From Candidatus Krumholzibacteriia bacterium (GTDB lineage Bacteria > Krumholzibacteriota > Krumholzibacteriia > LZORAL124-64-63): a DNA stretch of 5,420 nt. The notes under the pieces were generated by a model. That model was given only the letters and a program-made list of their open reading frames with translations, was not told the DNA's origin and did not search any database. Location: the NCBI GenBank assembly GCA_028718575.1, contig JAQULN010000226.1, positions 1-5,420 on the forward strand. The letters are read 5' to 3'. The translations under genes and the position numbers were made by a program. Position 1 is the stretch's first letter. Every line of letters begins with the position of its first letter. Positions 1 to 5,420 of this stretch are shown piece after piece.

Positions 1-384
1 TCGACCCATCTGCTGGCCGACGTGGAGGCCGTGTGCCGCGAGATCCTGGTCCTGAAGGAGGGACGGCTGCTGGCCCGGCAGTCGGTGTCCACCGGCGAAT
101 TGCACGGACGCCATGTCTTCGAGATCGCCGGTTTCGGCGGCGAGGCGGCCTTTGTGGAGGCACTGAAGCGCCTGGCGGTCGAAGTGCACCGGGATGGGCG
201 CCACATCGCCGCCTTGCTCGACGTCGACAAGCTGCCGGCCGGACCCGGTTCGACGACGGCGCGCGCAGTGCGGGTGCTGCTGGAGTTGGCGGCTGCCTGC
301 GACTACGCGCCGCGGCGCCTGCGCCGCCGGCCGGTCACCTTGGCCGATGAGTTCCACAGCCTGATCAAGCCGGAGGCCCACTGA
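1..384 (+). CDS. ABC transporter ATP-binding protein (ATPase 1), C-terminal fragment cut by the window edge
   Basis: The reading frame is open from base 1 and gives the last 127 residues of an ABC ATPase; its true start lies upstream. The fragment opens with STHLLADVEAVC, which matches the H-loop (switch) region of ABC ATPases, with the H-loop histidine as the third visible residue. The strand ILVLKEGRLLA that closes the nucleotide-binding domain follows. About 90 further residues form the accessory C-terminal domain usual in ATPases that drive ABC-2 type exporters, ending in TLADEFHSLI, which resembles the common SLEDVFxxL ending. Walker A, Walker B and the signature motif are outside the window. 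The stop shares one base with the next start (TGATG), so this ATPase probably energises permease 1 on the inner face of the membrane. The substrate is unknown. Only the family assignment is firm. Confidence 0.92.
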   Translation, partial: STHLLADVEAVCREILVLKEGRLLARQSVSTGELHGRHVFEIAGFGGEAAFVEALKRLAVEVHRDGRHIAALLDVDKLPAGPGSTTARAVRVLLELAAACDYAPRRLRRRPVTLADEFHSLIKPEAH

Positions 385-1241
385 TGCCGGTCCACGAGCG
401 CGGTTATACGCATTGGCGGCCGACGGGTCTGCGGCCCGATCCCGTCTGGTGGGTGATCGCCAGGCGCGGCTGGACCGGAGCCTGGCGCCACCGCTGGACC
501 TTACTGCTGCTGTTCGTCGCCTGGGTGCCGGCCGTGGTCAAAGGAGCGATCATCTTCGTCAAGGCCAAGGCAGGTCAGTTGCTGGAACTCGCGGTCGGCG
601 GCCAGTGGACGAGCATCACGCCGAGCGGCTTTCTGGCCTTCCTCGAGGGGCAGCGGTTCTTCGTCTTTCTCTTCACCATGATCCTCGGCGCCGGACTCAT
701 CGCGCGCGACCGGCGGGACAACGGCCTGGCGCTGTACTTCTCGCGCCCCTTGGGGCTGGCCGACTATCTGTTGGGCAAGACCCTCGTCGTCATCGGCGGT
801 TACCTTGCCGTGACGCTGGCCCCGGTGCTTCTGCTCTGCCTGTTCGCCTACTTGATCGACCCGGGCGCCACGGGCGTCGAGCTGCTGCTTGTGACCCCGC
901 TGCGCGCGCTGCTCTTCTGTTCGTTGACCGGCGCAGGTCTGTCGCTGGTGCTGTTGGCTCTGTCCAGCCTCGCCACGCGCACGGTGCTGATCGTCGTGTG
1001 GTGGGCCGTGCTCTGCCTGGGCGGCGAAATGGTCGGGGCCATCGGCGAGGGCATCGGACTTGCGGGCCTGCAGTACGCCAACGTGCTCGGGCACTGGCAC
1101 AATGCCGGATCCCTGCTCATGGGAGCGGAGCCGCGCTTGCCCGTGCCGCCGTTGGCCAGCCTCGCTCTCTGCGCGCTGGCGGTGATCGCCGCCCTGGCGA
1201 TCCTGCGAGCCCGCATCCGGCCGGTGGAGGTCGTATCATGA
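384..1241 (+). CDS. ABC-2 type transporter permease (permease 1)
   Basis: This 285-residue integral membrane protein is probably the channel-forming subunit partnered with ATPase 1. Hydrophobic segments lie near residues 38-59, 91-108, 130-158, 171-198, 199-222 and 256-274, giving about six membrane passes, as is normal for ABC-2 permeases. The stretch LYFSRPLGLADYLLGK (118-132) matches a motif of COG1277-type ABC-2 permeases, where an RP pair precedes a helix beginning with a conserved GK. A hydrophilic loop at about 60-90 would face outside. The N-terminal 35 residues are rich in Arg and Trp and should be cytoplasmic. The start is ATG 384, supported by GGAGG at 372-376 with 7 bases of spacing and by the one-base overlap with ATPase 1. 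The stop overlaps the next gene by 4 bases (ATGA). The family is clear, but the transported compound is not. Confidence 0.88.
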   Translation: MPVHERGYTHWRPTGLRPDPVWWVIARRGWTGAWRHRWTLLLLFVAWVPAVVKGAIIFVKAKAGQLLELAVGGQWTSITPSGFLAFLEGQRFFVFLFTMILGAGLIARDRRDNGLALYFSRPLGLADYLLGKTLVVIGGYLAVTLAPVLLLCLFAYLIDPGATGVELLLVTPLRALLFCSLTGAGLSLVLLALSSLATRTVLIVVWWAVLCLGGEMVGAIGEGIGLAGLQYANVLGHWHNAGSLLMGAEPRLPVPPLASLALCALAVIAALAILRARIRPVEVVS

Positions 1242-2191
1242 TCGGCACGCCGCCGGCGCGGCTCGAGGCCGACGAGGTCGGCAGGTGGTTCGGCGAGGTG
1301 ATGGCGATCGGCCGCTGTTCGCTGGCGGTCGGCGGCGGCGTGATCGGCCTGCTGGGCCAGAACGGCGCCGGCAAGACGACACTCTTCAAGCTGCTGGCGG
1401 GTTTGATCACGCCGAGCCGGGGCCAGGTGCGCCTGGACGGCCTGGTCTTGCGCGATCACGTCGGGCTCTTTCGCCGCATCGGATTCTGCCCCGAGAGCGA
1501 CGCGTTGCCCGGCTGGTTGACCGGCCGCGAGTTCCTCGCGATGTTGGCGCGCCTGGCCGGGGTGCCGCGCGAGCGAGTGCGGCCGCGGGTCGCTGAACTG
1601 CTCGAGCGCTTCGAGTTGACCGCGGCGGCGAACCGGCGTCTGGGCGGCTACTCCAAGGGCATGCGCCAGAAGCTCAAGCTCGCGCAGGCCGTGGCGCACG
1701 ATCCCGATATCCTCTTTCTGGACGAACCGCTCAACGGCATGGATCCGCAGAGCCGGCTCGAAGCCATCGCGGCCATCCGCCGGCTCGGCCGGGAAGGGCG
1801 AACGGTGCTCGTCTCCAGCCATATCCTGCCTGAAGTGGAGCAGATGACGCAGAACATAGTGCTGATTCATCGCGGCAAGGTTCTGGCCGAGGGCGACGTG
1901 GCCGAGATTCGCGACCTGATCCCCGAGCATCCGACAGTGGTCGCGCTGCGTTGCGAACGCCCGCGGGAGCTGGCGGCCTTCCTGGTGCGCCAGGATCACG
2001 TCGCCGGCGTCGAATGCGAGGGCCGCGATCGGGTGGTCGTGCGCACCGAACACGCGCTGGCCTTCTATCGGGCGCTGCCCGGTCAGTTGCTGGCGGCCGG
2101 CCAGGCGGTCGAGGAGATCCACACCCTCGACGACAACCTGGAATCGGTCTTCAGCTATCTGACCGACGACAGCCAGGGAGGTGCGCGATGA
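1238..2191 (+). CDS. ABC transporter ATP-binding protein (ATPase 2), complete
   Basis: This is a complete 317-residue ATPase subunit of an ABC exporter. It hydrolyses ATP at the inner membrane, probably as a dimer or paired with ATPase 1. Walker A is GQNGAGKTT (40-48, Lys46). The Q-loop region IGFCPESD carries Glu86 where Gln is classical, a form common in ABC-2 ATPases with a PE motif. The signature is GGYSKGMRQ (136-144), Walker B is ILFLDEP (158-164, catalytic Glu163), the D-loop is NGMDP (166-170), and the H-loop is SSHIL with His195. All catalytic elements are intact. Residues from about 225 form the accessory C-terminal domain, ending in LDDNLESVFSYL. The ATG at 1238 is chosen because GGAGGT (1226-1231) sits 6 bases upstream and it overlaps the permease 1 stop in ATGA; the same frame stays open upstream but reads as permease 1 shadow. 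The 3' end overlaps permease 2 by 4 bases. The substrate is unknown. Confidence 0.96.
   Translation: MIGTPPARLEADEVGRWFGEVMAIGRCSLAVGGGVIGLLGQNGAGKTTLFKLLAGLITPSRGQVRLDGLVLRDHVGLFRRIGFCPESDALPGWLTGREFLAMLARLAGVPRERVRPRVAELLERFELTAAANRRLGGYSKGMRQKLKLAQAVAHDPDILFLDEPLNGMDPQSRLEAIAAIRRLGREGRTVLVSSHILPEVEQMTQNIVLIHRGKVLAEGDVAEIRDLIPEHPTVVALRCERPRELAAFLVRQDHVAGVECEGRDRVVVRTEHALAFYRALPGQLLAAGQAVEEIHTLDDNLESVFSYLTDDSQGGAR
2175..2182 (+). promoter_or_regulatory. Ribosome binding site deciding the permease 2 start
   Basis: AGGGAGGT lies 5 bases before ATG 2188 and is nearly complementary to the 16S 3' end. It favours this start over the in-frame ATG at 2206. It lies within the last codons of ATPase 2, so ribosomes finishing that gene could restart at once. 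Confidence 0.75.
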
Positions 2192-3051
2192 GCCGCGACC
2201 TGCCCATGACCGGCGAACAAAGCGGCGCGACGGCGCCGCGGGCAATACCCGACCTGACGGCGATCCTCGTGGTCGCGGGGGCCGCCTGGCGCGAACTGGC
2301 CCGGCGCCGGCGGCTTTTCAGCCTCGGTCTGTTGCTGCTGCTGCCGGTCGTCCTGCTGCTGGCGGTCAGTCTCTGGTATCCGGGCGTTGCCCCCGGCGAT
2401 CTGCTCCTGAATCTGCTGGCGCGAAACGTGTACATTCCGTTCCTGCTGCCGATCGTCGCGATGGCGCTCGGGGCGCCGGCGATCAGCGAACCGATCGCCG
2501 AAGGCACGCTCGTCTATTTCTGGACTCGGCCGCTGAACCGCCGCGCACTCTATCTAGGCCGCCTGCTGGCGGCCGCCCTGGTTGCCTGCGGTTTGGTCGT
2601 GTTGTCGCTCGCAGCCGTTTTGATCACGCTGATTGCCGGGGGCTTCGGCGGGTTGAGTCTGGACGTGATGCGCATGTATGCCGAATTGACTGTCGTCACG
2701 CTGCTGGGCACGGTGGCCTACACGGCCGTCTTCGGATGCTTCGGCGCCGGGTTCAAGCGGCCGCTGGTGCCGGCCTTGTTGCTGGTCTTCGGCTGGGAGA
2801 ACATGGTGGCCGATATACCGCAGCGCATCCAGGAGTGGACGCTGCGTTTCCACTTGCGCAACCTCGTCCACTGGCCGGACGCCAAGCCGACCGACCTGCG
2901 CGGCATTCTGGAAGAACTGGTCGGACGGATCCTGGTCCGGCCACCGGTGCCGGTCTGGCAGTCCGTTCTGATTTTGCTGGTGATCATCGCGGTATCGACC
3001 GTCGTGGGCACCTATCTGCTACGCCGGCGCCAGCTCGATCGCCAGGAGTGA
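2188..3051 (+). CDS. ABC-2 type transporter permease (permease 2)
   Basis: This 287-residue membrane protein is probably the partner of ATPase 2. Hydrophobic stretches lie near residues 43-64, 82-100, 122-150, 166-185, 190-207 and 256-277, again about six passes. The N-terminal 40 residues are polar and end in a basic run, ARRRRLF, that should stay in the cytoplasm. EGTLVYFWTRPLNRRALYLG (105-124) matches the ABC-2 RP motif also seen in permease 1, so the two permeases look like distant paralogues. A second recognisable stretch, VFGWENMVADIP (200-211), follows the fifth hydrophobic segment and resembles a conserved FGWE...N.P block that I recall from ABC-2 permeases of Acidobacteriota-like genomes. 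The start at ATG 2188 has a strong Shine-Dalgarno sequence and an ATGA overlap with ATPase 2; ATG 2206 is possible but less well placed. The gene ends 2 bases before the glycosylase. The substrate is unknown. Confidence 0.9.
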   Translation: MSRDLPMTGEQSGATAPRAIPDLTAILVVAGAAWRELARRRRLFSLGLLLLLPVVLLLAVSLWYPGVAPGDLLLNLLARNVYIPFLLPIVAMALGAPAISEPIAEGTLVYFWTRPLNRRALYLGRLLAAALVACGLVVLSLAAVLITLIAGGFGGLSLDVMRMYAELTVVTLLGTVAYTAVFGCFGAGFKRPLVPALLLVFGWENMVADIPQRIQEWTLRFHLRNLVHWPDAKPTDLRGILEELVGRILVRPPVPVWQSVLILLVIIAVSTVVGTYLLRRRQLDRQE

Positions 3052-3053
3052 CG

Positions 3054-3689
3054 ATGCTCCCGCCGCGACGACCGCTTCCGCGCCGTTTCTTCGCCCGCGA
3101 TACCGTGACCGTCGCCCGCGAGCTGGTCGGTTGTACGCTTTGGGCCGCCGCCGGCGGCCGGACCTGCGCCGGCCGCATCGTCGAGAGCGAAGCCTATCTC
3201 GACGAGCGGGATCCGGCGAGCCATGCCGCCAGGGGACGCACCGAACGCAATGCCGTGATGTTCGGGCCCGCCGCTGTGGTTTACGTCTATTTGATCTACG
3301 GTCTGCACTACTGCCTGAACCTGGTCACCGAAGCGGAAGGCCGCGCGGGCGCGGTCCTGGTGCGGGCGCTCGAGCCGCTCGTCGGCCTGGAGTCCATGCG
3401 GGAGCGTTGCGGCTCGGCGCGCGACGCCGGCCTTTGCGCCGGCCCGGGACGTCTGTGCCGAGCCTTGGGCATCGATCTTGCCTGGAACGGACTCCCGCTG
3501 GGCGACCGGACTTCGCGACCGGTGCAACCTGATCGCGATGTTCGCGTATGGGTGGCCGCCGGCCGCGCACCGGCGCGTTTGGCGGCGGGGCCGCGCGTCG
3601 GAATTCGACACGCCGCGGCGCGTCCGTTCCGCTTTTGCGACGCCGACAGCGCCTCGTTGAGCCGGCGCCCCGTTGCCGAAGGTTTTTGA
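3054..3689 (+). CDS. mpg: 3-methyladenine DNA glycosylase, Mpg/AAG family
   Basis: This 211-residue monofunctional glycosylase is predicted to cleave the N-glycosidic bond of alkylated or deaminated purines (3-methyladenine, hypoxanthine and similar), starting base excision repair. Length fits the family and both ends are present. RIVESEAYL (41-49) holds the catalytic glutamate, Glu46 (human AAG Glu125), and Tyr48 (Tyr127). SHAARG contains His57 (His136). VYVYLIYGLHYCLN (76-89) carries Tyr79 (Tyr159), the DNA-intercalating Tyr82 (Tyr162) and Asn89 (Asn169). VLVRALEPL gives Arg104 (Arg182), and GPGRLCRALGID (130-141) is a further family block. These human equivalences are alignments by eye. 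The ATG at 3054 is preceded by AGGAG (3044-3048), 5 bases away, inside the end of permease 2, and only 2 bases separate the genes. The gene therefore appears to be the last member of the ABC operon, an unusual setting for a repair enzyme. No terminator is visible after it. Confidence 0.96.
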   Translation: MLPPRRPLPRRFFARDTVTVARELVGCTLWAAAGGRTCAGRIVESEAYLDERDPASHAARGRTERNAVMFGPAAVVYVYLIYGLHYCLNLVTEAEGRAGAVLVRALEPLVGLESMRERCGSARDAGLCAGPGRLCRALGIDLAWNGLPLGDRTSRPVQPDRDVRVWVAAGRAPARLAAGPRVGIRHAAARPFRFCDADSASLSRRPVAEGF

Positions 3690-3714
3690 CAGAATTCGTT
3701 CGGAGTAATAGCGT
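3686..3714 (+). promoter_or_regulatory. Candidate sigma-70-type promoter for the M16 peptidase gene
   Basis: A perfect -35 hexamer TTGACA (3686-3691) is followed after 17 bases by TAGCGT (3709-3714), which keeps the most important T, A and final T of the -10 consensus but is weak in the middle. The -35 contains the TGA stop of the glycosylase gene (3687-3689). The local sequence is more AT-rich than its surroundings. Transcription would begin near 3720 and leave a leader of about 145 bases. An alternative TAATAG at 3706-3711 is too close to the -35 (14 bases). The housekeeping consensus may not apply fully in this unknown host. Confidence 0.42.
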
Positions 3715-3739
3715 ACCGGTAAGTTTGCGAACGTTCGCA
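3714..3739. promoter_or_regulatory. Pair of palindromes at the presumed transcription start, possible operator
   Basis: An 8-base perfect palindrome TACCGGTA (3714-3721) is followed after 4 bases by a 14-base perfect palindrome TGCGAACGTTCGCA (3726-3739). Both sit at or just after the expected start site of the candidate promoter, where a dimeric repressor could bind. The core GAACGTTC recalls half-sites of some LexA boxes but lacks their 4-base spacer, so no regulator is named. A role as an RNA hairpin is unlikely for the longer one because it has no loop. Confidence 0.4.
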
Positions 3740-3773
3740 CCAGCCCATGTCGATTCATCCCAGGTGTAACGTC

Positions 3774-3785
3774 TCGTCGCGACGA
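3774..3785. repeat. 12-base perfect palindrome in the peptidase leader
   Basis: TCGTCGCGACGA is a perfect dyad with no spacer. It lies about 50 bases after the candidate promoter and could be a second protein-binding site. In GC-rich DNA short CG-based palindromes occur by chance, so this carries little weight alone. Confidence 0.3.
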
Positions 3786-3789
3786 TACC

Positions 3790-3818
3790 GCACCGGAGCG
3801 CAGACCAGAACCCGGTGC
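3790..3818 (+). repeat. Stem-loop in the peptidase leader
   Basis: GCACCGG (3790-3796) can pair with CCGGTGC (3812-3818), a 7-base-pair GC-rich stem with a 15-base loop. It lies directly upstream of two further hairpins and may be the first element of a structured 5' leader. No U-run follows, so it is not an intrinsic terminator. Confidence 0.35.
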
Positions 3819-3824
3819 CTGTCT

Positions 3825-3854
3825 TCCCGCCTCGGGCGGGAGTCCCTTCAGGGA
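3825..3854 (+). promoter_or_regulatory. Two adjacent hairpins before the peptidase start, the second covering its Shine-Dalgarno sequence
   Basis: TCCCGCC (3825-3831) pairs with GGCGGGA (3835-3841) around a 3-base loop, a strong GC stem. One base later TCCC (3843-3846) can pair with GGGA (3851-3854) around TTCA, with an extra T-A pair possible. The second hairpin takes in most of the AGGGAGG ribosome binding site. The same GGGA could instead pair with TCCC at 3862-3865. This arrangement could damp translation initiation of the peptidase. It matches no riboswitch class I recognise. Confidence 0.4.
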
Positions 3855-3856
3855 GG
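3850..3856 (+). promoter_or_regulatory. Ribosome binding site deciding the M16 peptidase start
   Basis: AGGGAGG lies 10 bases before ATG 3867, a slightly long but workable spacing. It supports the start that yields a clean signal peptide, rather than ATG 3747, which has no such site and would add 40 polar, Arg-rich residues. Confidence 0.72.
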
Positions 3857-3866
3857 CTTGATCCCC

Positions 3867-5372
3867 ATGTTGAAACTCTTGCGACCGACAGCTCTGGCAG
3901 TCGTGATCCTGCTGGTGGGCGTCTGCAACCTGCCTGCGCAGACCTATCTCGATTTGCAGAACAAAATCGAGGAGTTCACCCTCGACAACGGGATGCGTTT
4001 CCTGGTGTACGAGGATCACTCAGTGCCTGTGTTCTCGTTCACGACCGTCGTCAGCGTCGGCAGTTCCGACGAGATCCGCGGCATCACCGGCATTTCCCAC
4101 CTGCTCGAGCACATGGCCTTCAAGGGCACGAGCCTCATCGGGACGACCGACATCAAGCAGGAACGGCGGGCCATGGACGCGGAAGACCAGGCCTTCGCCG
4201 CCTTGTTGGCCGAGCGCAGCAAAGGCCACCTCGCGGACCCCGGCCGCCTGACCGAACTCGCCGCTGCGTTCGAGTCAGCCAAGGTCGCCGCGCGCCAGTT
4301 CGTGGTCAGCAACCAGTACGGCGAGATCGTCGAGAAGCACGGCGGCGTCGGCCTGAACGCCTCCACTTGGACCGACTTCACACAGTATTACTACAGCATG
4401 CCCAGCAACCGGCTGGAACTCTGGGCCTATCTCGAAGGCAGCCGCATGGCCGATCTGGTCCTGCGCGAGTACTACACGGAGAAGGATGGGCCGGTCACCG
4501 AAGAGCGCCGCATGCGCGTCGACAACAGCCCCATGGGGCGGCTCTTTATGGAGGAGTTCCAGAACCTCGCGTTCCAGGCGAACGGCTACCGTCACTCGAC
4601 CATCGGCTACCTGTCCGACCTGCAGAACATGAATCGGCAGGATGCGCTCGACTACTACCGCAAGCACTACATCGGCCCCAACATCACGGTCGCCGTGGTC
4701 GGCGACGTCACAGCCCAGGACGTGCGCCGGTTCGCGCGCCAGTACTTCAGCAAGGTCCCCGGCGGCACGCCGCAGCCGGTCTTGACGCAAGAACCCGATC
4801 AGCTCGGCGAGAAGCGGCTGGTGTTGCAGCAAGACGCGCAGCCGCTGTTGTTGGTCGGATACAAGATCGAGGGCATCAATCATCCCGACTGGCCCGTCTA
4901 CCAGGTTATCGCGGACATCCTCGGCCAGGGCCGCACCAGCCGCCTCTACACCGAAGCAGTGAAGAACCAGCAGAAAGCGGTCCAGTGCGTAAGCTTCGCG
5001 GGCTACCCGGGCGTCCGGCAGCGCACCCTGCTGGCCGTGTTGGGCGTGCCCGCGAAAGACGTCACGGCCACCGAGCTCGAAACACTCGTGCTGGGGCAGA
5101 TCCAGAAGCTGGCGGACGACGGCGTCACCGAGGAGGAACTGGCGGGAGTCAAGCAACGCTCGCGGGCGGATTTCCTGCGCGGTCTTACCAGCAATCGCGG
5201 CCTGGCCGGCCAATTGTCCATGACGCAGGCCATGACCGGCGACTGGCGCAACATTTTCCGGGAAGTCGAACGCATCGAAGCAGTCACGCGCGAAGACGTT
5301 CGCCGTGTCGCCGCCGAGATTTTCCAGGAGCGCAACCGGACCGTCGCCATGAGCGAGAAACAGGAAGCCTAG
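3867..5372 (+). CDS. Secreted M16 family zinc metallopeptidase (pitrilysin/processing-peptidase type)
   Basis: This 501-residue predicted zinc endopeptidase degrades or processes peptides outside the cytoplasm. Residues 1-24 form a signal peptide: MLKLLR, a hydrophobic core, then LPA with likely cleavage before Gln25. The N-terminal M16 domain (about 36-250) contains HLLEHMAFKGT, with the inverted zinc motif His78-x-x-Glu81-His82, Glu81 being catalytic. The third zinc ligand is probably Glu212 in VTEERRMR. About 55 residues (roughly 92-150), rich in charged and Ala residues, separate the motif from GGVGLNASTWTDFTQYYY (159-176), so the zinc ligands are farther apart than in mitochondrial processing peptidase. 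The C-terminal M16 domain (about 250-490) includes NITVAVVGD and GQGRTSRLYTEAV (353-365). The size fits a single M16B subunit, a class that usually works as a dimer. The start is set by its ribosome binding site and signal peptide. The substrate is unknown. Confidence 0.95.
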   Translation: MLKLLRPTALAVVILLVGVCNLPAQTYLDLQNKIEEFTLDNGMRFLVYEDHSVPVFSFTTVVSVGSSDEIRGITGISHLLEHMAFKGTSLIGTTDIKQERRAMDAEDQAFAALLAERSKGHLADPGRLTELAAAFESAKVAARQFVVSNQYGEIVEKHGGVGLNASTWTDFTQYYYSMPSNRLELWAYLEGSRMADLVLREYYTEKDGPVTEERRMRVDNSPMGRLFMEEFQNLAFQANGYRHSTIGYLSDLQNMNRQDALDYYRKHYIGPNITVAVVGDVTAQDVRRFARQYFSKVPGGTPQPVLTQEPDQLGEKRLVLQQDAQPLLLVGYKIEGINHPDWPVYQVIADILGQGRTSRLYTEAVKNQQKAVQCVSFAGYPGVRQRTLLAVLGVPAKDVTATELETLVLGQIQKLADDGVTEEELAGVKQRSRADFLRGLTSNRGLAGQLSMTQAMTGDWRNIFREVERIEAVTREDVRRVAAEIFQERNRTVAMSEKQEA

Positions 5373-5403
5373 CCGCCGCGCGCGAGCTGAGAAAGGACCC
5401 GTG

Positions 5404-5420
5404 ATGAAGACGAATCGCAT
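5404..5420 (+). CDS. Start of a further gene, cut by the window edge
   Basis: AAAGGA (5392-5397) lies 6 bases before ATG 5404, which opens MKTNR, a basic N-terminus that could begin a signal peptide. GTG 5401 is in the same frame and is an alternative start. The gap from the peptidase stop is 31 bases with no terminator, so the two genes are probably cotranscribed. M16B peptidase genes often sit in tandem with a partner lacking the zinc motif, so a second M16 subunit is the best guess, but five codons cannot show it. Confidence 0.5.

Noticed and set aside
848..2245. Long open frame of 465 codons on the - strand opposite permease 1 and ATPase 2.
   Set aside because: It is a composition effect of GC-rich coding DNA. 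Its translation has no recognisable motif, while the + strand frames carry clear ABC domains.
2328..2373. CTG-rich repeat in permease 2.
   Set aside because: It encodes the Leu-rich first membrane segment and is explained by codon bias.
3143..3159. Near-perfect GC palindrome, 8-base arms around one C, inside the glycosylase gene.
   Set aside because: It is made by a run of Ala and Gly codons (GCC and GGC) in residues 30-36 and needs no further explanation.
3663..3687. Small CGGC/GCCG hairpin followed by five T bases at the end of the glycosylase gene, as a terminator.
   Set aside because: The stem has only 4 pairs with an 8-base loop, bases separate it from the T run, and the T run is inside the coding sequence and overlaps the -35 hexamer.
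3825..3841. Strong GC hairpin as an intrinsic terminator.
   Set aside because: No T run follows and the peptidase start is 26 bases downstream.
3747..3866. In-frame upstream ATG giving a 40-residue N-terminal extension of the peptidase.
   Set aside because: There is no ribosome binding site before ATG 3747, the added residues are polar and basic and would bury the signal peptide, and the stretch is full of palindromes and hairpins typical of a leader.
3921..3929. Cys20 in the peptidase signal peptide as a possible lipoprotein attachment site.
   Set aside because: The preceding residues are LVGV, with Val directly before Cys, which does not fit the lipobox. Cleavage after LPA is more plausible.
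3815..5404. 529-codon + strand frame overlapping the M16 peptidase.
   Set aside because: The product is rich in Arg, Pro, Gly and His without domains. The overlapping frame has the M16 zinc motif, signal peptide and ribosome binding site.
4275..5420. Long - strand open frame opposite the M16 peptidase.
   Set aside because: It mirrors the codon pattern of the real gene, has no start signal of its own, and runs off the window.

Overview
The window is GC-rich bacterial DNA with all genes on the + strand. Its secreted M16 peptidase, with a Sec-type signal peptide and a long insert, and its tandem COG1277-like ABC-2 permeases resemble proteins of Acidobacteriota-like or other deep-branching Gram-negative lineages. 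That is an impression from protein style; nothing here fixes the taxon, and there is no rRNA or tRNA.

Region 1 (1-3689) is a tightly packed operon: the C-terminal end of an ABC ATPase (ATPase 1), an ABC-2 type permease (permease 1), a complete second ABC ATPase (ATPase 2), a second ABC-2 type permease (permease 2), and a 3-methyladenine DNA glycosylase of the Mpg/AAG family. The first four genes overlap by 1 or 4 bases (TGATG, ATGA, ATGA). The glycosylase starts 2 bases after the last permease stop. Every internal start has a GGAGG-like Shine-Dalgarno sequence inside the end of the preceding gene, so translation is probably coupled. The ATPase-permease-ATPase-permease order suggests either two homologous exporters or one heteromeric exporter. 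The substrate cannot be read from the sequence.

Region 2 (3690-3866) is the only real intergenic gap. It holds a candidate sigma-70-type promoter whose -35 hexamer overlaps the glycosylase stop codon, several perfect palindromes, and a leader with hairpins, one of which covers the Shine-Dalgarno sequence of the next gene.

Region 3 (3867-5420) encodes a secreted zinc peptidase of family M16 with an intact HxxEH motif. It is followed after 31 bases by the first codons of another gene, which may be its M16 partner.

No mobile element, CRISPR array, RNA gene or clearly new system was found. The points most worth a second look are the DNA glycosylase locked into an ABC exporter operon, the palindrome-rich leader before the peptidase, and the insert in the peptidase between its zinc ligands.
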